From positions 372,001 through 436,000 of the forward strand of contig NZ_KB907212.1 in assembly GCF_000381885.1 (NCBI RefSeq): a DNA stretch of 64,000 nt, written 5' to 3'. The notes under the pieces are model-generated. The model worked only from the letters and a program-made list of their open reading frames with translations. It did no database searches and was not told the DNA's origin. A program made the translations under genes and the position numbers. This document shows, in pieces, positions 59,494 to 64,000 of the stretch. The first letter of the stretch is position 1. Each line of letters opens with the position of its first letter. The DNA comes from Actinomadura atramentaria DSM 43919. Lineage in GTDB: Bacteria > Actinomycetota > Actinomycetes > Streptosporangiales > Streptosporangiaceae.

Positions 59494-59908
59494 CGGTCCG
59501 GAGGAGGCCAACGCCGAGTACTACGCGGCGTTCGAGGCGGGCGACCTCGACCGGATGGGCGACGTCTGGGCGGACGGCGCGTTCGCGGCGGGCGTGAGCT
59601 GCGTCCATCCGGGCTGGCCGCTGCTGCGCGGCCGCGACGAGGTGCTGCGGTCGTGGGCGCTGATCATGGCGAACACGACGTACATCCAGTTCGTCCTGAC
59701 CGACGTCGCCTGCGACGTCTACGGCGACCACGCGGTCGTCACCTGCAAGGAGAACACGCTGACCGCCGACGAGGACGACGCGGGCGGCGCGGGGTTCCTG
59801 GCGGGCGGCAGCATCGTGGCGACCAACCTGTTCGTCCGGTCGGGCGGCCGGTGGCGGCTGCTCGTCCACCACGGATCACCGATCCTCGGCACCCCAGAGG
59901 AAGAATGA
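59486..59908 (+). CDS. NTF2/SnoaL-like protein within the folate operon
   Basis: A 140-residue protein of the NTF2-like fold (DUF4440/SnoaL_3 type): YYAAFEAGDLDRMGDVWADG, GWPLLRGRDEVLRSWALIM and LFVRSGGRWRLLVHHGSPI. GTG 59486 overlaps folP by 8 nt and its stop overlaps folB by 4 nt. It could be a missing phosphatase/adaptor step or ligand-binding partner of the pterin pathway, since the dihydroneopterin triphosphate dephosphorylation step has no dedicated gene here. That is inference from position only. Confidence 0.88.
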   Translation: MADGPEEANAEYYAAFEAGDLDRMGDVWADGAFAAGVSCVHPGWPLLRGRDEVLRSWALIMANTTYIQFVLTDVACDVYGDHAVVTCKENTLTADEDDAGGAGFLAGGSIVATNLFVRSGGRWRLLVHHGSPILGTPEEE

Positions 59909-60270
59909 GCGACGACCGCATCGAGCTGCGCGGACTGCGGGCGCGGGGCCGGCACGGCGTGCTGCCCGCCGAGCGCGAACTGGGGCAGGAGTTCGTCGTC
60001 GACGTGTCGCTGACGCTCGACACGCGCCCCGCCGCCGCGGCGGACGATTTGTCGCGTACGGTCGACTACGGATCACTCGCGGGGCGGCTCGTCGCGGCCG
60101 TCGAGGAGGACCCGGTCGACCTCCTGGAGACGCTGGCGGAACGACTCGCGGGGATCTGCCTGGCAGAGCCGGTGGTGGAGGCGGCGGAGGTCGTCGTCCA
60201 CAAGCCGAGCGCCCCCGTGCCGCACCCCTTCGCGGACGTGGCCGTGAAGATCAGGAGGAGTCGCCTATGA
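59905..60270 (+). CDS. folB: Dihydroneopterin aldolase FolB
   Basis: A 121-residue tunnelling-fold enzyme that cleaves dihydroneopterin. RIELRGLRARGRHGVLPAER, GQEFVVDVSL and TVDYGSLAGRLVA carry the family pattern. AEVVVHKPSAPVPHPFADV is the conserved C-terminal segment. ATG 59905 lies in an ATGA overlap with the previous stop; its own stop overlaps folK by 4 nt. Confidence 0.96.
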   Translation: MSDDRIELRGLRARGRHGVLPAERELGQEFVVDVSLTLDTRPAAAADDLSRTVDYGSLAGRLVAAVEEDPVDLLETLAERLAGICLAEPVVEAAEVVVHKPSAPVPHPFADVAVKIRRSRL

Positions 60271-60842
60271 CAGCGTCCGACCGCACCGTCACCGGCGGGC
60301 ACATGATCGTCGCGCAGCACGTCGTCCTGTCGCTCGGCAGCAACCTCGGTGACCGCCTGGACAACCTCCAGGAGGCCGTGGACGCCCTGTTCGACGCCCC
60401 CGGACTCGACTTCGCCGCGCTGTCCCCCGTCTACGAGACCGCCCCCTACGCGCCGCCCGGCGCGGACCTGCCCGAGCAGGGCGACTACCTCAACCTCGTC
60501 GTCACCGCCGACACGCGGCTCGCGCCGGAGAGCCTGCTGGAGCGGGTGCTGAACATCGAGACGTCGATGAAGCGGGTCCGCGAGGTCCGGTGGGGGCCGC
60601 GCACCCTGGACATCGACATCGTCGCGTTCGGCGACGTCGCGAGCGCCGACCCGGACCTGACGCTGCCGCATCCGCGCGCGCACGAGCGGGCGTTCGTGCT
60701 CGTGCCGTGGGCGGACGTCGAGCCGGACGCGGAGCTGCCCGGGCACGGCCGCGTCGCCGACCTGGCCGCCGCGAAGGCCGCCGAGGGCGGCGCGTCCGCC
60801 GTCACCCGCCGCGACGACCTGAGCCTGCAGCCGCCTGCATGA
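60267..60842 (+). CDS. folK: HPPK FolK (hydroxymethyldihydropterin pyrophosphokinase)
   Basis: A 191-residue kinase activating the pterin for FolP. LSLGSNLGDRLDNLQEAV, VRWGPRTLDIDIVAFG and LPHPRAHERAFVLVPWADV are diagnostic. It couples to folB (TATGA) and its end overlaps the DUF3180 gene (GCATGAA). A short N-terminal leader of about 15 residues precedes the conserved core; an internal ATG at 60303 is an alternative start. Confidence 0.96.
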   Translation: MTASDRTVTGGHMIVAQHVVLSLGSNLGDRLDNLQEAVDALFDAPGLDFAALSPVYETAPYAPPGADLPEQGDYLNLVVTADTRLAPESLLERVLNIETSMKRVREVRWGPRTLDIDIVAFGDVASADPDLTLPHPRAHERAFVLVPWADVEPDAELPGHGRVADLAAAKAAEGGASAVTRRDDLSLQPPA

Positions 60843-61312
60843 AACCGACGCGTCCGCTCTCCGTCGCCGGCCTGGTCGTCGTGGTCGGCGTGATCACCTG
60901 GGCCGTGCTCCACAGCGCGTACACGACGCTGCCGCCGCTGCCGTGGACGGCCGTCCCGACGCTGCTGCTGCTCGCGCTCGGCGAGGGCTTCACCGGCTGG
61001 AACATCCTGCGGCGCATCCGGCGCAAGCCGGGGACGCGGCCGGTGGAGCCGCTGGTCGTCGCGCGGATGGCGGCGCTGGCGAAGGCGAGCGTCCACGCCG
61101 CCGCGGTCCTCGCCGGGGTGTTCGGCGGGTTCGCGGCGGTGCTCGCGGGGGACCTCGACAAGCCCACGCCGCGGCACGACTTCTTCGTCGCGGGCGGGAC
61201 GGGACTGGCCGCGCTGGCGCTGGTCGGCGCGGCGTACTTCCTGGAGTACGCGTGCCGCGTCCCCAAGGACCCCGACGAGGAGCACCGGAGCCACGGGGCC
61301 TCGCGGGCCTGA
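60839..61312 (+). CDS. DUF3180 membrane protein
   Basis: A 157-residue protein with four hydrophobic helices, a short N-terminus and an acidic/His-rich tail. PLSVAGLVVVVGVITWAVL, PVEPLVVARMAALAKASVH and FFVAGGTGLAALALVGAAYF fit the DUF3180 family, which follows folK in many actinobacteria. The ATG at 60839 overlaps folK by 4 nt. The role is unknown; it ends 1 bp from the convergent nuoD-like gene. Confidence 0.92.
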   Translation: MKPTRPLSVAGLVVVVGVITWAVLHSAYTTLPPLPWTAVPTLLLLALGEGFTGWNILRRIRRKPGTRPVEPLVVARMAALAKASVHAAAVLAGVFGGFAAVLAGDLDKPTPRHDFFVAGGTGLAALALVGAAYFLEYACRVPKDPDEEHRSHGASRA

Positions 61313-61313
61313 C

Positions 61314-62477
61314 CTACTTGTCGATGTCGCCGACGACGAAGAACATCGAGCCGAGGATCGCGACCATGTCCGCGATCAGCGTGCCCGGCAGCATCTCCGA
61401 CAGCACCTGGATGTTGTTGAACGACGCCGAGCGCAGCTTCATCCGCCACGGCGTCTTCTCGCCGCGCGACACCAGGTAGTAGCCGTTCAGGCCGAGCGGG
61501 TTCTCCGTCCACGCGTACGTGGCGCCCTCGGGGACCTTGAGCACCTTCGGGAGCCGCTGGTTGATCGGGCCGGGCGGCAGGTCCGCGAGCCGGTCCAGGC
61601 AGGCGTCGGCGAGGTCGAGGGAGGCGTGGACCTGCTCCAGCAGGCACTCGAAGCGGGCCAGGCAGTCGCCCTCGCCGCGGGTGACGACGCGGGTGTCGAG
61701 TTCGCCGTACGCCAGGTACGGCTCGTCGCGGCGCAGGTCGAAGTCCACGCCGGACGCGCGGGCGATCGGGCCGGAGACGCCGTACTGCAGGATCTGCTCG
61801 CGGGTGAGGACGCCGACGCCGCGCGTGCGGGCGCGGAAGATCTCGTTGCCCATGATGAGGTCGTCGATGTCGCTCATGCGCGACCTGACCTGGGCCACCG
61901 CCGTGCGGGCGCGGACCGTCCACCCGGCGGGCAGCTCCTCCTTGAGGCCGCCGACGCGGTTGAACATGTAGTGCATCCGGCCGCCGGAGACTTCTTCCAT
62001 CACCGCCTGGAGGGCCTCGCGCTCGCGGAACGCGTAGAAGATCGGCGTGATCGCGCCGACCTCCAGCGGATACGAGCCGAGGAACATCAGGTGGTTCAGG
62101 ACGCGGTTCAGCTCCGCCAGCAGCGTCCGCGTCCAGGTGGCGCGCTCGGGGACCTCCATGCCGAGCATCCGCTCCACCGCCAGGACGACGCCCAGCTCGC
62201 TGGAGAACGCGGACAGCCAGTCGTGGCGGTTCGCCAGCACGATGATCTGGCGGAAGTCGCGGGCCTCGAACAGCTTCTCCGCGCCCCGGTGCATGTAGCC
62301 GACGATCGGCTCGGCGCTCGTGATGCGCTCGCCGTCGAGGACCAGGCGCAGCCGCAGCACGCCGTGCGTGGACGGGTGCTGGGGGCCGATGTTGAGGACC
62401 ATGTCCTCGGTGGCCAGGCCGTCGTCCTTCTCGGCCAGCGCGCCCGCGCCGATACCGACGATCCGTTCCGTCGTCAT
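61314..62477 (-). CDS. nuoD2: Orphan NADH-quinone oxidoreductase subunit D-like protein
   Basis: A 387-residue NuoD/49-kDa-type protein. [49 protein letters not shown] and [12 protein letters not shown] are family motifs; the quinone-site His pair (HPSTH) is present. No other nuo genes flank it, so it is a second copy (nuoD2-like) outside the main nuo operon, as known in some streptomycetes. It may swap into Complex I or act in another hydrogenase-like assembly. The ATG start is at 62477. Confidence 0.92.
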   Translation of the reverse strand: MTTERIVGIGAGALAEKDDGLATEDMVLNIGPQHPSTHGVLRLRLVLDGERITSAEPIVGYMHRGAEKLFEARDFRQIIVLANRHDWLSAFSSELGVVLAVERMLGMEVPERATWTRTLLAELNRVLNHLMFLGSYPLEVGAITPIFYAFREREALQAVMEEVSGGRMHYMFNRVGGLKEELPAGWTVRARTAVAQVRSRMSDIDDLIMGNEIFRARTRGVGVLTREQILQYGVSGPIARASGVDFDLRRDEPYLAYGELDTRVVTRGEGDCLARFECLLEQVHASLDLADACLDRLADLPPGPINQRLPKVLKVPEGATYAWTENPLGLNGYYLVSRGEKTPWRMKLRSASFNNIQVLSEMLPGTLIADMVAILGSMFFVVGDIDK

Positions 62478-62602
62478 GGTCGAGTCTCCACTGCGCCCGC
62501 CCCTGATAGCCGCCCATGTCGGTGCCCCGCCGCGCGTCCGCGCGCGGCGGTCGCCATCGTCTCATGGCGGGGCGTGCGGCTTTTCCGGTTGACTAGGGGG
62601 CA

Positions 62603-63175
62603 ATGAACGCAACACACGGCGAACCACCGCAACCCACGGCGATGCCCGCGCAGGGGGTCGAATCGCCGCCTCCGGCCGCCGCCCCGGCGGCATCGGCCTT
62701 CGCGCTCGGCGACGGGCGGGACTGGTCGCGCATCTCCCCGCGCCACACCTGGTCGCGCGGCCTGTCGGCGACGCTGTGGGCGGTGCCGTGCGCCGTCGCG
62801 GGCGGTCTCGCGGGCTGGCGCAACGGCGGGGCGGTCGGCGCGGCCGTGCTCGTCGCCATCGTGCTCGTCGCGCTCGCCGCCGTCTGGACCGTGGCGGAAC
62901 TCACCCGGCGGTCCTACGGCTACGCCGAACGCGACGACGACCTGGTCCTCACGCACGGCGTCTTCGTGCGGCGGCTCGTCGTCGTGCCGTACGCGCGGAT
63001 GCAGTTCGTGGACGTCACGGCGGGGCTCGTGGACCGCTGGACGCGGGTCGCGACCGTGCGCCTCCACACGGCCGCCGCCGCGACGGACGCCCGCATCCCC
63101 TCGCTGCCCGCGGCGCAGGCCGCCGAACTCCGCGACCGCCTCGCGAACCGCGGCCCCCAGGGACTGTGGCCATGA
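62603..63175 (+). CDS. PH-domain (DUF304/bPH2-type) membrane protein, first of pair
   Basis: A 190-residue protein. A Pro/Ala-rich N-terminus (about 1-35) is followed by two membrane helices (SATLWAVPCAVAGGLAGW, GAAVLVAIVLVALAAVWTV) and the bPH2 domain. That domain contains YGYAERDDDLVLTHGVFVRR, VVVPYARMQFVDVTAGLVDR and VRLHTAAAATDARIP, the hallmarks of DUF304 (YdbS-like) proteins. The ATG is at 62603. The stop overlaps the next gene's ATG, as in the usual ydbS-ydbT pair. Confidence 0.92.
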   Translation: MNATHGEPPQPTAMPAQGVESPPPAAAPAASAFALGDGRDWSRISPRHTWSRGLSATLWAVPCAVAGGLAGWRNGGAVGAAVLVAIVLVALAAVWTVAELTRRSYGYAERDDDLVLTHGVFVRRLVVVPYARMQFVDVTAGLVDRWTRVATVRLHTAAAATDARIPSLPAAQAAELRDRLANRGPQGLWP

Positions 63176-64000
63176 CCCCGAACCACCCGAACCCGGACTC
63201 CGAGAACGACCCCGCGCCGCCTCCCGGCCTGCCGCCCGAGGACGGTCCTGCGCCCGAGCTTCCAGGTGTGGGTTCCGGGCCTGCGCCGGAGGCCGGGGTC
63301 GCCGGACCGGACGCGTCGTCCACCGCCGGGTCCACGCCGGGGTTTCCGGGCGCGGGCTCTGGGCCTGTGCCAGGGCTTGCAGCCGACGAGCGGCCCGACG
63401 CAGCCGTGCCGGACGTGTCTCAGGGGGCTGCTCAGTCGGGGCCGTCGCAGGGTGGTGCGGCGGGGCCGTTGCCGGGTGGGTGGGCCGCGCCGACGCCCGC
63501 GCCGCCTGAGCGCGCGGGTCCGCCGCAGCCTGCCGGGCCGTATCCGTCCGGGGCCGAGCCGTCCGGACCGTACGCGTCCGGGTTTCAGGCCGCGCCGTAT
63601 CCGCCTGCGCAGCCTGCGGGTCCACCACGGGCTCCGCATCCGTCGGCGGGGTATCCGGTGTCGGGATATAGCGCGGGTGGATATCGGCCGCGGCCTTATC
63701 CGCCGGAGCGGGGCGGGCCCGTCCCGCCGCCCGGTGGGCCGGGGCCGCAGGGTTGGGGGTCGGGGGCGCCCGCGCAGCCGTACGCGCGCCCGCCCGTCCC
63801 GCCGCCCGGCGCGTTCCAGCAGCCCGGCCCCGGCCCAGGGTCCGGGCCCGTGTCCGGGCAGGCGTACGGGCCTGCGTTCGGCCCCGCGTTCGGCCCCGCG
63901 CCTGGACCCGGGCTTGGACCCGCGCCTGGACCCGTGCCGGGGCAGGCGTACGGGCCTGGGGGTGCGGTTATGCCGGGGCCTGCGCAGCCCGTGCCCGGAG
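63172..64000 (+). CDS. Partial gene: Pro/Gly-rich N-terminus of the second PH-domain protein (probable)
   Basis: An open frame from ATG 63172, overlapping the previous stop by 4 nt, runs to the end of the window (276 codons). The visible part is low complexity, with Pro, Gly, Ala and Tyr in units such as YPSG, GPAFGPAPGPG and PVPGQAYGPG. By analogy with YdbS-YdbT pairs, the DUF304 (bPH2) repeats should follow beyond the edge. Coding bias is good. The function cannot be judged from the visible part alone. Confidence 0.8.
   Translation, partial: MTPNHPNPDSENDPAPPPGLPPEDGPAPELPGVGSGPAPEAGVAGPDASSTAGSTPGFPGAGSGPVPGLAADERPDAAVPDVSQGAAQSGPSQGGAAGPLPGGWAAPTPAPPERAGPPQPAGPYPSGAEPSGPYASGFQAAPYPPAQPAGPPRAPHPSAGYPVSGYSAGGYRPRPYPPERGGPVPPPGGPGPQGWGSGAPAQPYARPPVPPPGAFQQPGPGPGSGPVSGQAYGPAFGPAFGPAPGPGLGPAPGPVPGQAYGPGGAVMPGPAQPVPG

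Overview
The window looks like a chromosomal segment of a high-GC actinomycete. Very strong G/C preference at third codon positions, many GTG/TTG starts, three DUF397 proteins with an XRE/DUF5753 regulator, a DUF574-type methyltransferase, a PknB-type kinase with WD40 repeats, a DUF2342 metalloprotease and the dacB-DUF2342-tilS-hpt-ftsH-folate gene order all point to Actinobacteria. Thermomonosporaceae/Actinomadura-like is my best guess; this is an inference and no rRNA or tRNA gene is present to confirm it.

Layout. (1) 1-14500: the left edge holds the antisense end of a cobalamin riboswitch that controls a leftward gene outside the window. Next come two blocks of cobalamin (corrin ring) genes: cobG-cobH-cobIJ with convergent cobK, and a PPOX-cobL-cobM operon. 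Between the blocks lie two paralogous secreted proteins, release factor 3, a TetR/ABC-exporter operon and a divergent MFS exporter. (2) 14600-18733: an alanyl-tRNA synthetase without its usual housekeeping neighbours and an OFA-type MFS transporter. (3) 18859-24790: accessory signalling genes, namely the Ser/Thr kinase with a seven-blade WD40 domain, a tiny DnaJ-like zinc protein overlapping a PCMT-like methyltransferase, a DUF397/XRE cluster with a tandem duplication, and an MreB-like protein. (4) 25697-38896: mixed metabolism and envelope genes (L,D-transpeptidase, thioesterase, PucR regulator, P450, methyltransferase, PPOX protein, large catalase, MaoC-like protein lacking its catalytic dyad, enoyl-CoA hydratase, small membrane and DUF2945 proteins). 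(5) 39730-50468: a prolyl-oligopeptidase with a roughly 410-residue repetitive insertion followed by a 35-residue ORF, a VIT/VWA protein coupled to a MerR regulator, a sigma-like membrane protein with a zinc-finger anti-sigma motif, and an NlpC/P60 hydrolase. (6) 50565-64000: a conserved core block with ppa, dacB, DUF2342, tilS, hpt, ftsH, folE-folP-(NTF2)-folB-folK-DUF3180, an orphan nuoD and two PH-domain-type membrane proteins, the last running off the window.

The most unusual property is the number of unrelated minisatellite-like tandem arrays. They occur in the long intergenic gaps (about 4490, 25000, 35840, 36458, 39370 and 43350) and also inside genes (cobG linker, TetR tail, peptidase insertion, NlpC/P60 N-terminus). 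The best candidates for undescribed biology are the peptidase plus 35-residue ORF, the sigma/anti-sigma-like fusion divergent from the MerR-VIT/VWA pair, and the zinc-peptide/methyltransferase overlap. Functions of these are inferences from sequence only.
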